The position numbers and the translations under genes were made by a program. A DNA stretch of 64,000 nt from Prunus persica (taxonomy: Eukaryota; Streptophyta; Magnoliopsida; Rosales; Rosaceae): positions 3,559,845 to 3,623,844 of the forward strand of contig NC_034015.1 of the NCBI RefSeq assembly GCF_000346465.2, read 5' to 3'. Under the pieces are notes generated by a model. The model ran no database searches, was not told the origin of the DNA, and saw only the letters and a program-made list of their open reading frames with translations. Of the stretch, positions 12,289 to 24,165 are shown one piece after another. Position 1 is the first letter of the stretch, and each line of letters opens with the position of its first letter.

Positions 12289-14770
12289 TGGGGGAATCCA
12301 TAAAATTACCTAACATGTTTGGCTTTAGGGCATATTTCCAACCGGTCATATATCATTTTTTGTTGAAAAGATTGTAGATCCTTTTACTATGCATGAGATG
12401 TCTTTTTCGTACTACCTTTGACCTAATTCAATTAGGACTCGAAGATTATTTCCTTAATTGAGATTATCCTATGACTTCTCATGATTCCCAACTGTAGACA
12501 AAAAGGGTTAGTTGGATTAGTTGTCGAAAGTGACATGTGCGAACATCCGGCGAAGTGCATCAAACGGTTCAAATTAAAGACAAATTAAATGGAAGAATTA
12601 TAAATTTAAGAGTAAGAAAAGTAATACTTATGTGTCCATCAACCTGCATGAGCCTAAACTGAGCATGGAACCACAAAAAAAAAAAAAAAAGGTTTGTTGG
12701 ATTGAAAACACGAAAGGGTGATCCAAACAAAACTTAGAGTATAATAAAGTTTGTTGAGTTTAAAACCCGAAGGGGCAACTCAAGCAAAATTTATAACTAA
12801 AAAAAGCCCACTGAGTTGAAATACCCAAAGGGCAACTCAAGCAAAAAAAAATATCCTTGAACTATGCGATGACTTGATCCCTTTTCATCGACTGTATGTA
12901 GGCAATTTGGAAGATTAACTCCAAGTTTAATCAACATCAAAATAAGAAAAAAAGGTTTCCCTATGAATCCGAACCATAAGTAGGAAATGATGAAAAAAGG
13001 GAATGCTTTTATTTCATGATGAAAAGAGGGAATGCTTTTCGATCACAGTCTTCTCCTCCTTTAAACGGGTAAGCTCATCATGATATTGTGAAAGTTGCGC
13101 ATCACTCTCTGAAAGTGATTCGCTAAGTTGACAAAGTCATAACTCCAACTGTTCTTGTTTTCTCTTCAACTCCTCTATACGCGTGTTGCAGAATAAATAG
13201 CCTCAAGTATGGACAGACGATGAATCTCCTCTGCTTGTTGCAGAGACAAAAGCGATAGAAAGTGAAGAGTCAACATCAGCTAAAAGACCATTTTGAACCT
13301 CTGGAGATAACTTTTGAGAGTAAGTAAAATGCATGGATAAAATGCATGGATGAATAATCAACTGAGGTCACTATAAGTGCATCAATCATAGCTCGTAAGG
13401 ATAAAGAGTCTGCTTTAACATTTTGTCAATGGTAGCCAACAATTTGCCAAGTTCATCCTTAAATGAAGGAAGCCTTCAAGATTGTGCTTTTTACTTGGTT
13501 TCCTAACATGAAAACTACTTTGCAAACCACAACACCGAATCTGGGTTACCCACATGACACTTCAGAGGTAGATGCTTGATTAGTTGAACTCGATAGATGT
13601 TGTTGCACAAGTGAGCCTACATTAATCGACGAATGATAGTTAAGTGGTCTCCAACACTTATAAACATTGGTAGTGACAAAGATTCGAATAATACCTCTCA
13701 GACTGACACCTGAACCATTTATAGTTGCAAAGTATTCTCTATCCTTTCTATATGTAAGGTATTAAATGGTCGAAGCTCGGACATAATAGGAATATGATAC
13801 ACAACTTCTCCCTTAAAAAAAAGTATTAATGACTGCTCCGCGATGAGTCAAAATGAAATAAATTACATACCTAGTCTATTAGAACTGGTTGTGAAACTGC
13901 GGTCTCATCACCAAAAAATGTGTCATCAAGCGGGTATGCAGTGTCGAGGTCGCAGTAAAGAGATTCGATACTTACCTTCTTATGCCTGAAGTTGACTTCA
14001 TTGTATTCATTGCTACTTATATATGTCCTCGTTGAAAATTGTGAATTCGTTGATCGAGGGGAACATACTGTTCATGCGAATCTGCTACACTTTATGTTTC
14101 TCCTAAATTGATAGGGACCCGAGTTTGAGGAACATCAACTGGAGGTGAGTATTGAACTGAATGTACTGGAGTAGTAGAACTAACTTCAACTTCTGGATGA
14201 ACTCTGTGCGCCTTACCACGTATGGGTTTATAATGAACAAGGTTCTCATTGTCTTGAGACCTAAAAGATTTCAATTGAGATAAAGACGACAACTTTCCTG
14301 TAGATGACTTTCTTCGACTTCGTTAATTCAAAACGATGCACTTTTGACCACCAACCAATATAATCAGAAGTGACTTCAAATTCCCAGATATTGTCCTTAG
14401 CATGTGAGGTTATTATAGATCTGGTGCCAATATTAACACATGACCTCCAATGTGAATACACGGATACCACAGTTCCGTTCCGAATGTCATCTATAAGTTC
14501 TCCCGGCGCATGTTATACATAGCAGAATTGTCTACGGATCTAGTTCAGGCTATAAGGTTGGATGACCCGATAATTGTCGTGTCATAAAGAAATGTATCAC
14601 GAACGAAGGCAAATCAAATAAGTGAAGTCTTCCTTGGGAATATGATTTTCATTAGTCAGTCGTTTACACTCTGAAAACATTCTTCCCTGATGGCTCATCT
14701 GCACTTGAGACTCGAGCTTTGAATCTTCAAAATATTTCACCGAAAGTCCTCTTGAGACATATGCACTTTT
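12289..14770. other. Repeat-rich stretch, no assignable gene
   Basis: Probably other retroelement debris. It contains a short tandem repeat (12690-12850) and a TATGTAGGCAATTTGG stretch (~12,890) like the GGGTACGTAGGCAATTT blocks of plant LTRs. On the minus strand between 14,870 and 13,800 there are several short open frames in different phases, including one ending near a Pro/Val-rich tail (14,292-14,092). I cannot link them to a family, and they may be an old minus-strand gene or transposon. Confidence 0.45.
12690..12850. repeat. Three imperfect ~57-bp tandem units
   Basis: Units start about 12,690, 12,748 and 12,805. Each carries a GTTGAGTTTAAAACCCGAAG-like box followed by GGCAACTCAAGCAAAA and an A-rich tail. 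I have seen this 'GAGTTGAAAACCCGAAAGGGC' style in leaders of plant gypsy elements, so it may mark a truncated element. Confidence 0.65.
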
Positions 14771-14771
14771 T

Positions 14772-17062
14772 TTTTTAGTTTGTTCCGTTTGACCCAGAGC
14801 CTGAACGGATGTTACGAAAACAGCGCAGAGAACAGTTTTTAGCATTTGATCCTTTACTACAGGACACATTTTTCCAGGATTTGTTTGTTGATTTTGTGGA
14901 TAGCGAGGTTAAAATGGCGTTAGCAATACCTGCAGCAGGCAGATCACTCAGAGAGTCATTGGCTATCCGTGCAAATGATGTTCCTAATTGTATAGTCTAT
15001 CCTGCCCAGGAAGAGGGAGACACATTTGAAATCAAGCACCTGCTTGAAATTTTACCAATGTTTCGTGGGCTGCCTAATGAAGATGCGAACATACATATTG
15101 CAAATTTCTTGTGGGTTGCAATATTTTGATTAGGGGTTTTTCTGCCGAAGCTATTAAGTTACATCTTTTCCCTTTCACTTTGAAGGACAAGGTGGAAACT
15201 TGGTTGTTCACTCTACCGGCAAGTGGCATTACTACTTGGTAACAACTACATACAAAATTCTTGAACAAGTATTATCTAACATCCAAGACATTGAATTATA
15301 GGTAGGAGATCATGACATTCACTCAGAAGCCTAATGAAGAGTTTCATGAAGCGTGGGAAAGATACAGAGAGTACATTAAGTGTTCACATGCTAATATTGA
15401 TTCAGATACATAGATGAATATTTTCTTTGACGGGCTTAATCCGACATCTAAGAATTATGTTAATGCCTCAGCTGGAGGATCATTGTCAAATAAATCTGCA
15501 AAGAAGGCGTTTGAATTGTTTGATATGATGGCTACAAAATCTCAACAATGGGCAGCAGAACATTCATAGAAAAGGGGCATTTTTGAGTTATCAACATGTT
15601 CTCCTAACATGTATGCAGAAATGGAAAAAATGGAGAAGAAAATTGATGCAAAGTTTGATATTATTCTACAACAAATTGTAAATTCTACACAACAACAACC
15701 ACCTACACCAACAGTTTGCAGTATTTACAGCATGAATACACACGACATAATGGGTTGCCCACATAAAGAATCCTACCCGGAGCTTGTTGAGCAACATGTT
15801 AATATGATGAACAGCTATCAAAGGCCTAGGAATGATGCATATGCAACTCATTACAATCTTGGATGGAGGGATCACCCTAATTTCAAATGGGGTGACAATC
15901 AGAATAATGCAAAACCATTCCAGCATGCACAAAAACCATTTGTTCCATCCAAACCATCTTTGGATGATCAACTTGCTAAATTGGCCGCAACAACTCAATA
16001 ATTTATAGATGGCAACAATCAAAGATTTCAAAATGTTGAAGCATCAATTAAAAGTTTGGAGCAACAATTTGGACAGCGAGCTGCACAGATTTTAGACAGA
16101 GAAAAAGAAAAAGGCAAATTTCCAAGTCAAACAGTGCCTAATGTAAAAGGACGTAAAGATTGCAACATTGTCCGAACTTCACGGTGTGGAAAAAGTTATG
16201 ATAATCGTACAAATAGCACTGAAAAGGATCTGCCAGCAGCGAAAATTTATGCAGAGAATACTGAGACAGCAGCAGAACCTGCAGATTCTGCAGAAAAACA
16301 GAATCTATCCGGTACAGAAACTGTCCCCAAACAAGTTTCTGAGCGTGTTTATGAGGCCCCAATTCCATATCCAGAATGTTTGAAGCCAAAATCAAAAGAC
16401 AAGCAATTGAGGGACTTCATGCAAACATTATTTAAAGTTCAAATTAACCTACCACTACTTGATGCAATCAAAAACATTCTTTCATATGCCAAATTTTTGA
16501 AAGATGTGTGCACACCCAAAAAGAAACTGGTTGATTTTGAAAAAGTAGTTCTTACTGAACAATGCAGCACAGTTCTACAGCACAAATTGCCATCCAAAAA
16601 GAAAGATCCATGGAGTTTTACAATTTCTTGCACTATTGGAAATTTAAATTTTAAACGTGCATGAATTGATTTAGGTGCTAGTATTCATTTAATGCCTTAT
16701 TCTGTTTTTCAGAGATTGGGCCAAGGAGATCTAAAGCATACATCAGTTATTGTCCAGCTAGCGGACTGTTCTGTTACTTATCCTAGGGGGATCATTGAAG
16801 ATTTAATTATCAAGGTTGACAATTTGTATTTACCAGCAGATTTCATAGTTTTGGACATAGATGAAGATTTGCAAATACCTATTATTTTGGGAAGACCATT
16901 TATGGCTACTGCCTGAACATTGATTGTTGTGGAAGCAGACACTTTAACATTTAGAGTTCAAGACCAATCTGTGGTTTTTAGCCTATTTGAAGCTGCAAAA
17001 TGCCAAGAAGAACAACAAAAATGTATGCAGGCAGATGTGTTAGAAGGTGTTATTCATGCATA
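14772..17062 (+). pseudogene. R2 gag-protease (Athila-type) with stops and a frameshift
   Basis: Capsid/Retrotrans_gag relic followed by a retropepsin. Gag starts around FDPEPERMLRK (14,790) and continues with ILPMFRGLPNEDANIHIANF; a frame change follows near 15,110. It then reads FPFTLKDKVETWLFTLPA, TFTQKPNEEFHEAWERYREY, FFDGLNPTSKNYVNASAGGS and a Pro/Gln-rich linker with YNLGWRDHPNFKWGDNQ (15,860-15,905). The protease has the Athila-style active site DLGASIHLMP (~16,668-16,700) and IPIILGRPFMATA (~16,877-16,915). In-frame stops occur near 15,240, 15,300, 15,412, 15,568, 16,000, 16,662 and 16,914, several in a context where CAG or CAA is expected. Coding ends at 17,062, before the CACTA-A boundary. 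Confidence 0.85.
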
Positions 17063-17123
17063 AATTATGACCAAATTGACATCAGATCCGTTATTGAGTG
17101 TTTTACATAGTTTAAATAATGTA

Positions 17124-17690
17124 TTTCCGACACTCATGCTTCATACCTATTGCTTAAATTTCTATCGGAAATGGATTTTTAAAACGACCCTACATATTTA
17201 TTTCCGATCGTACATGTGGTCGTAATTACTTATTTGATTGTCGGAAATAGTTCTTTTATCGTGATTTCTTGTTTTTGCGAATTCATATTTTCAACCAATG
17301 AGTGTCGTCAGAAATACTTTTTTCGACAATGATATATTATTTGTGAGGGCTAGATTTCGTCGTAATTATCGTTACCGACCAAAAGAGTTTGTGGAAAATA
17401 TATAATATCTTATTGGAAAAGAGTATAACAAAATATTTCCGATGGGCAAGTTATGTGAGAAATATATATTTCCAACCACATTTATTCGTCACAAAGTTTG
17501 TCACAAATAGATTAATCCCGTCGGAAAATATTTTCGACGAACAAGTGGTCGGAAATATAATTGTTTCGACCCGATTATGTCGTGGGGAATGTTGTCGGAA
17601 ATTGGCAATTATTGTCGAAAAGTATTTGTGATGAAAAAGTGTTTGTTGGAAATATGCATTACTGAGAGGGAAATGCGGTCGAAAAATGTA
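17124..17690. repeat. CACTA-A left subterminal array of TTTCCGAC / GTCGGAAA motifs
   Basis: Many copies of TTTCCGAC and its reverse complement GTCGGAAA, plus TCGTAATTA-like variants, in both orientations and irregularly spaced. Such arrays in En/Spm elements bind the tnpA protein. Here this role is inferred from position and repetition. Confidence 0.75.
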
Positions 17691-18079
17691 ATTATTTTTT
17701 TTAAAAAAATTAATAAAAAGAAATTTGAATGATAATATTTGCTAGGAATAGTTTTCTAATCATCCATATTTAATTGGTAATAAAAAAAAATCATACGACA
17801 CCATACTGTACTAAAATTTTAAGCGTTCAATTAAAATTATTCTAAATAGTTAAAACATAAACAATCCCCATCATCCTTAAAATATATAAGCAATCCGCAA
17901 ATATATCAAAACCTTGAAATTCAAAATACATATTGTAGGAAAATAAAATTGATGTTGCACTACTTGTCTTCGAGGTGAGCATCTGAACAACTTTCTACAT
18001 TGTCCTATCGAATAAAAGATAATAATTAATAAGACATAAACTATTTGAGAATAAAAATAACAAATACAATATTTAACCG

Positions 18080-20676
18080 TGAGCAAACTATTGAAATGAG
18101 AATGAAAGAGTTCACCATTAAAGCAGATTGTCTTGAGCCTGCATAAGTATTTGAGTTGTTTTCCCTCATACTTTGAACCAGAACTTTCAATTCATACAAC
18201 ACACTTTTCAAGTCCTTCACTTCCTCCTTTAATTTCTCATGCTCTTCTTCACGTTCTAAGCATATACGTTTATTATAACCTTGGTCATCTGAGGGATACA
18301 CATCTTTTGTATTATAGCCACAACCTAAGCCAAGGATACGACCGTGACTTGGCCCACCAATAACCTCTTTGTATATATCCCAATCATCTACTCCATTCTC
18401 TTCTTCCGTTGCAGCAACCTCTTTATTATCTATTTTTTCCTTCAATGAAATAGTAGAAATATAAACATGGATATAAAAAAATGTCATGTGAATAAAAAAA
18501 AAAAAAAAAAAGAGAAACAAAGTAGGGGCAACGTACAAAAAGTTCTTTAGCCTTTTCACTTAGCCAATTTTCTTCTCCTCCATTCTTAGGCTTACTTACA
18601 TGGAACTTTTTCACACAATCAATTGGACTAGGTTCAATTCCAGTTCGATCAAGCTATTAAGGTTTAAACAATGAAGTTTGTTATGACCAAATTTGGGAAT
18701 AACCACAAAAAGAACAGTCAACAAAAAGCAACAACCAAATGGATATTTTTACCTAATCTTTTATGTACTTTTCCGTTGGAACAGAACCTGTGGTATGCAC
18801 AATTGTGGATTTTGCCCTATTAGACTTATTTCTTTTACTTATCATGCATGAAAAAAGTAAATCATAACCTAATATCAACTTAATGAACCCATATAAGGCA
18901 TCTATAAATAAACCAAAGCATACACTAGCCAGTCATAACAATATTATTTTAAATTGAGTGTAGGCTGCACCCAATGGTCAACTAGTTTAGACCAAACATC
19001 TTGAGATATCCCTAATGGGCAACGAGTGTATCTATCACCAGTAGTCTTGTAATTCTTAAAAACGCTATTTCTCAATGCGGACATCCAATCAGAATATTGC
19101 AATTTAATATGTTGTTCAAATGCCTCCCTTATCTCTTCTTCTGAGCATGTGTGTGTATATCATATTCTGTTAAAGCGATCATACAGTAAATCCATTTGAG
19201 TTGATGGAAATGTTTTAAATGTTGGCCATGCTCCATTGATAGCCTGATAAAAAAGCACTCCTATAGTTCGCACAACTCCAGTGGTTATAATCTTGAAAAT
19301 TTAAACCAAATTTAAATAAATAAATAAAAATGAATTTACACAAGAAGGGGCTAACTTTGCAGGCCTTATACATTACCTTCCTCTATGTATTACAATTGGA
19401 GTGCCATTTTCATCTTTATCCTTAGCTTTCCCTCTACCTTTTTTGATTCCAACAGTTGAACCTAATAAAAAAAAAAGTACGGATATTTGAAGTACCGGGT
19501 AACTTCTACTACAACCAATTTTTCAGTAAGTTTATCAATAAGGAAATCAATGGAAAATGCGACAAGAATAAAATAAAGAAAAGAAGAAGCAAGTGCAATG
19601 TTAATGTATATCATGTATGGCTTTTCAAGTGTCGTGCCTGTTGCAGATCAGTAACTATGAGAAGGAGGTGGAAGTGATGAAGAACATGACAAGACAAGAA
19701 TTTGTGGCAGCCATTAGAAGGTAAGTAAATGAGATAGATCAGATATCCCTTAAACAAAATTTTCAGAGAATCTTTGTTCGTTGTTTATTTATTTATATAA
19801 TCGGTCTTAACTATGCTTTTCACTTAATTAAATTTTCAGGAAAAGTAGTGGCTTTTCTAAGGGAGCATCCATGTATCGTGGAGTTATAGGGTACAAAAAA
19901 ACTAGCTATAGCTAGCTAGGCATGCTTTATCTTTTTGTCTTTCTTGCAGCAATAAAATTCTGAGGCTAAATGCCATGACCAACTTTGACATGAGCCGGTA
20001 CGACGTGAAGGGCATTTTAGAGAGCAACACCTTTAAAGATGTGTGTTTATATATTTTAAACCTCATATATATATATCTATAATAAAAAATTACCTTCTTC
20101 ATTTGATGGTTCAGTTTCAAGAGGCATGTCTTCCATATCATTATCATGTGATGGCTCAATGGGGTCATCATGTTGGTCTAAGGAAGGTCTACATGACTGA
20201 GGATGTGTAATGTCAAATGCTCTATTCTGATTCTTTCTCTTTCTTACCCTGGCTACAATTTATAATAGAGCAAAACATTGAAAATTAATTGAGAACTAAT
20301 CATATAATTGAAATATATATATACCAAAGAAAATTCAAAATAAATCATACATGTTTCTTGTATTTCGTTATCATGTGATAACTCATTGGAAATATGGCAA
20401 TCTAAGGAGAGTCTAGATGATTGAGGATGTGCAGTGCCTGATGCTTTATCTTGACTCTTTCCCTTTCTTGCCAGGGCTATCATTTGTAAGAGAAATATCA
20501 ACACAAAACATAATTGAAAAATTACAAACTCATATATTAGAAATACAACTATAAAAAATAATAGAAACAAGAATTTAATCGATAATAACACACAAATAAC
20601 TCATACATGTTTGATTTGTCTCTTGCATTTTATGATCATGTGATGCTCTATTATTGCTCTTTTTCTTTTTTGCCAT
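18080..20676 (-). pseudogene. CACTA-A tnpA-like gene (Transposase_24 / Ptta-En/Spm type), decayed
   Basis: Accessory transposon protein, expected to bind subterminal repeats. Exons that fit in phase on the minus strand: 20,676-20,607 (starts MAKKKKSNNRAS), 20,476-20,351, 20,252-20,094 and 19,461-19,377 (KKGRGKAKDKDENGTPIVIH). Less certain exons follow: ~19,295-18,945 with FYQAINGAWPTFKTFPS, QMDLLYDRF and DVWSKLVDHWVQPT; ~18,842-18,754; ~18,655-18,537; and 18,445-18,100 with DDWDIYKEVIGGPSHGRILG, then a charged coiled-coil-like tail. The family pattern (W..L..HW, GP..HGR..G.G, coiled coil) is clear. An in-frame stop falls after DLLYDRFNRI (~19,155). Exons 1-3 look like repeats of one another. 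Confidence 0.72.
19647..20040 (+). pseudogene. Captured fragment of an AP2/AINTEGUMENTA-like transcription factor gene
   Basis: Three exon-like blocks with their splice sites, on the strand opposite to the tnpA-like gene. Block A, 19,647-19,720: NYEKEVEVMKNMTRQEFVAA. Block B, 19,840-19,890: KSSGFSKGASMYRGV. Block C, 19,950-20,040: AIKF, then LNAMTNFDMSRYDVKGILES. These match the linker and second AP2 domain of plant ANT/AIL/WRI-type proteins, with introns at the usual places (after the RR of AAIRR and after YRGV.). Block C has a TGA where CGA (Arg) is expected and a one-base loss just after. The exon coding HH..GRW.ARIGRV..NK.LYLGT is missing between B and C, and nothing of the first AP2 domain is seen. 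Non-functional; most likely gene-fragment capture by the transposon. Confidence 0.85.
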
Positions 20677-20924
20677 GACTACCATTTATAATCACAAAAG
20701 AACCCATGTCATAATTAAAAACAAACATAAATAAGAAATAATACTTATAAAAAAAATCTATCCAAAAAGGAAAAAGAATAAAAAAAAATTTAGATGAAAT
20801 AGCAGCCATAAAACCAAAGTCCTTGAAGAGAAATAGCCGTTTAAGACTTCTTGTGTATGAGGAGATCTAAAGGTCTGTGTCAACTCTACAATTAGGTTGC
20901 TATACCCATGTCCGTATCACCATA

Positions 20925-21210
20925 CATGGGTATTGATTTCCATGAGTTGAAGATCTAAAGGATGGGTACTGATTTCCATGCATTGAAGATCTAACAGATG
21001 GGTACTGATTTCCATGCTAATACCCAGTACCCATTTTTCTATATCAATACCCATTTTTCTATATCTATACCAACCTTTAAAGATGCTAAAGATCTATAAC
21101 AACCTTGACATGAGCCAGTACGACGTGAAGCATGAGTTGACATTTTCTATAACTATAACAATATATGGGTATTAGCATGGGTACTGATTTCCGAATCACT
21201 ATAACAATAA
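20925..21210. repeat. Scrambled short repeats, direct and inverted, around GGGTACTGATTTCCATG
   Basis: A 36-bp unit (ATGGGTACTGATTTCCATGC followed by ATTGAAGATCTAACAG-like text) occurs about 2.5 times from 20,933. The core recurs at about 21,175, and AATACCC / TACCCATTTTTCTATATC boxes give inverted matches. At 21,107-21,133 lies TTGACATGAGCCAGTACGAC, a second copy of the AP2-fragment text at 19,983-20,010; CCTTTAAAGATG (21,075) also recurs from 20,030. It looks like templated filler DNA. Confidence 0.7.
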
Positions 21211-21249
21211 TGTAGTAGGTTACCTATATGGCTTCTTTGATATTGTTGC

Positions 21250-24150
21250 AGAGAAGACGTATGGAGGATTTTTTTCTCTTTTGTGGCTGCTGTTGAAAAC
21301 TGATAACTGTTAGGGTTAGCAAAAAACCTAAATTAAAAAAGAGGCTTGAGCGGCAAAACAAATAATTAATTTGGGGTTTCCCCCACTTTTTTGGTGCAAG
21401 TGGGAGTTTAATTGCTGATTTGTTTAATTAATTAATTAATTTAAGAAAATAAAACAAAGGGCTTTTTTTTTTCCTTTTTCCAAACGAAAAAAGCTTAAGC
21501 CACAGTAGGTTTCGTTTCTTAATTTCTTGAATTTAAATTTATGTACCCAAAAGTTTATATAAACAGTAGTTAAGTTATTTGGTTTTCTCAATCGTATAAG
21601 AGTACTTTATTAGATCTTTTTAATATCTATGGAAATATAATCTATTATATATATATATATATATAATATCTATATCCTTTTGAATTTAAGATTTGTTGCT
21701 ATGTTATTGAGAACCAACCAACCAAAGAAAGAATGATTAACAAGAAAGGTCAATAGAGTTGGATATATTTATCAGATTGTTTTACATTTCATAGATTGCA
21801 ATATTATACAGTTCTTATCTTCACTAAGAATTACTCCTAGACGTCCAACATGATTTGAAAGATGAACTCATAATATTTAAAGACAAATTTTTGTACCCTT
21901 TGGTTAACTCTAATTTTATAGATTGAAAACATATCAAAGAAAACTATCTGAAAGGAAATTACAATTAAAATCCTTTTGGTTATTGTTAGAAGCAACACAT
22001 ATTCAATTATAAGGATCAAGCTATAATTGATGGTCTTATAGTACGAAAGAGTTTTATTTGAAAATTCGAATACAATCCGAATTCGTTTACATTAATAATT
22101 TCACTTAATCCAAATTAGGCCAATGTAATCCAAATTAAATTCGTTTACATTAGTAATTTCACTTAATTCTTTTGATATGATGATGAGGGAAATCAAACTT
22201 TTTTATGTTATTTGATAACTTGATATCTTTATCAATCGGAAGAACATGTGATCAAGAGTATTTGAAAATCTAAAAAAACCATTGACGTGTTAAATATGAT
22301 AATTCAAATCCAAATTCGATATCGTATTGCATTTTAGGCCAATGTAATCCAAATCCAATTTGTTTACGATCCAAATTCGAAATGGGCCAATTGAATCCAA
22401 ATTCATGAAGTCAATAGTCTTGTTTCCCATATCACCATGTTAAGGAATTGAATTATTTTTCTTGGATTTGTGAGGGCATAAATCATTCACCCCCTTGACA
22501 AATACATGATAATTGTAACCCACATCGAAAATGTCTGGTGACCTCCCCTGAAAGTTTGAAAATACACGAATTTGCTTCACATATTTTAGCTTTAGCTTAC
22601 CCTAACTTTAACAGCCCAAAAAAAGAGTGGTGCCGGGGAAACACGCCCAAAACTTACCCATATTAGTTTTAGCTTACTTAACTTCAACAGCAACAAAAAC
22701 AGTAAAAGAAAAAAAAGACCTCCATAATTTCACACGCTGAAACCCTCTCCACAATGGTCTCTATGGCTTAGTCTTTGATCTTCCAGGTGTGTAAAAGTTT
22801 GAATTCAATCTACTTTTCTAAAATAAAAACATATCTGTCCAGTATTTGATGGTTCAGTGACTGATTTTTTAGTATGAAATATTGTTTCTTCCAATCTAAT
22901 CCATGTAAAAAGCTCGCCCACCAGCTATTTGATAAAATTACTCTGTTACTATGACCCTTTTAAAATTGTTAAGCATGCACTTCAAATATCCTTTGATAAT
23001 CCCTTACACGGCTCTAGCTTTTGATCTCTGGCCTAGTGTTGTCGCCAGTTTTTTTTTTTTGGGGGGGGGGGAGGGGGGTGCCTTTGGAACACCCCCAAAA
23101 ATTACCCATATTTATTTTAGCTTACCCTAACAGTTTACATTGGTATTCAATTGATTGGTTTCTAGGCTTTGGTGATAAATTAAGTTTAGGCTTATTTTCT
23201 TCTTCCTTTTTGACTTGCAGGGTAGAGTATTCATGTGGCTTCTTCTTCAATTTACAGCAGAACTATTCTATTTTGGCACTTCTGTGACTAAGTAAGAATT
23301 TGGTATAAAGTATATGCACATCAAGGGTATATAGCATGCCTATATGGGCCAAGTGCTTAGACAATTTCTATTGCTTTGCATATATGTTCTTGTAGTACAC
23401 TATATCTTATACATGTAATTGTTAGAGCAAGAAAGACATTTATGCTCCCTCTTCTACTGCTGAGACTTTTGGGTGATGTTTTAGAGAATTACATAATATG
23501 TCATGTTTAAAAAGAATTTTAATGACAAATCAAATTTGCATCTCACCCATTCCTTAATGATTCCCTGATTGTCATTTAAGATCTTCAAATTTAAAGCACT
23601 ATGATATGTCATGAAAACCAGAAGAAAATATTGTGTTTCGAATCTCATCGCAAAGTGGGTGACCTTCAGATGTGATCTCAACCAATCTACGATACCATTA
23701 GTAGCTGAGTACAATCCTGCCATTGTTTAATCGTTTGATTCTTTCTATTGCTAAATTGATTTCCTTTTCTCATAAAATATAATGTGGGGTGGATTTCATT
23801 GTTCTTGGTTGATAATTAGGTTGCTAAACGGTATGATTGCATCATTCTGTTTGCTTATGTTGAGAAAGTTCTGACCTGGGTTATAACTCCAACTGATTGA
23901 TGTTTGCAAAAATTTATGTTTTATCAGTTCAGAACCAAAGCTTGCAGGGTAATGTGGGTGACGAACATAAACTTAATTAGTTATGCAATTGCATGCAAAT
24001 TTCTTAGGCGCAAAATTTTCATGAGAATTACATAATATGGCATGCAGAGAAATGCTAGTCAGACTTTTGGGTGATGTTTCAAATATAAAAATGATATAGT
24101 TTTAATATCTGAATTTTTGGTTATTTGTTCTATTAATATTAATTGGATCT
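21250..24150. other. CACTA-A interior between the two transposon genes, non-coding
   Basis: Likely holds both promoters and 5' leader/intron sequence. Contents seen: an (AT)n tract near 21,650; two copies of TTCGTTTACATTARTAATTT (22,083 and 22,138); a poly-T/poly-G tract near 23,050; and three related blocks with TTAGCTTACC (22,590, 22,665 and 23,120). A 5' leader intron for tnpD is plausible (AG acceptor at 24,160), but not proven. Confidence 0.5.
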
Positions 24151-24165
24151 TATTTATGCAGAGAA

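Noticed and set aside
14092..14869. Possible host gene on the minus strand upstream of R2
   Set aside because: Frames are short, in different phases with stops between, and no domain is identifiable; kept only as an unassigned stretch.
15666..16031. 121-residue minus-strand open frame
   Set aside because: Antisense to the R2 gag linker and protease region, which is the clear homologous strand.
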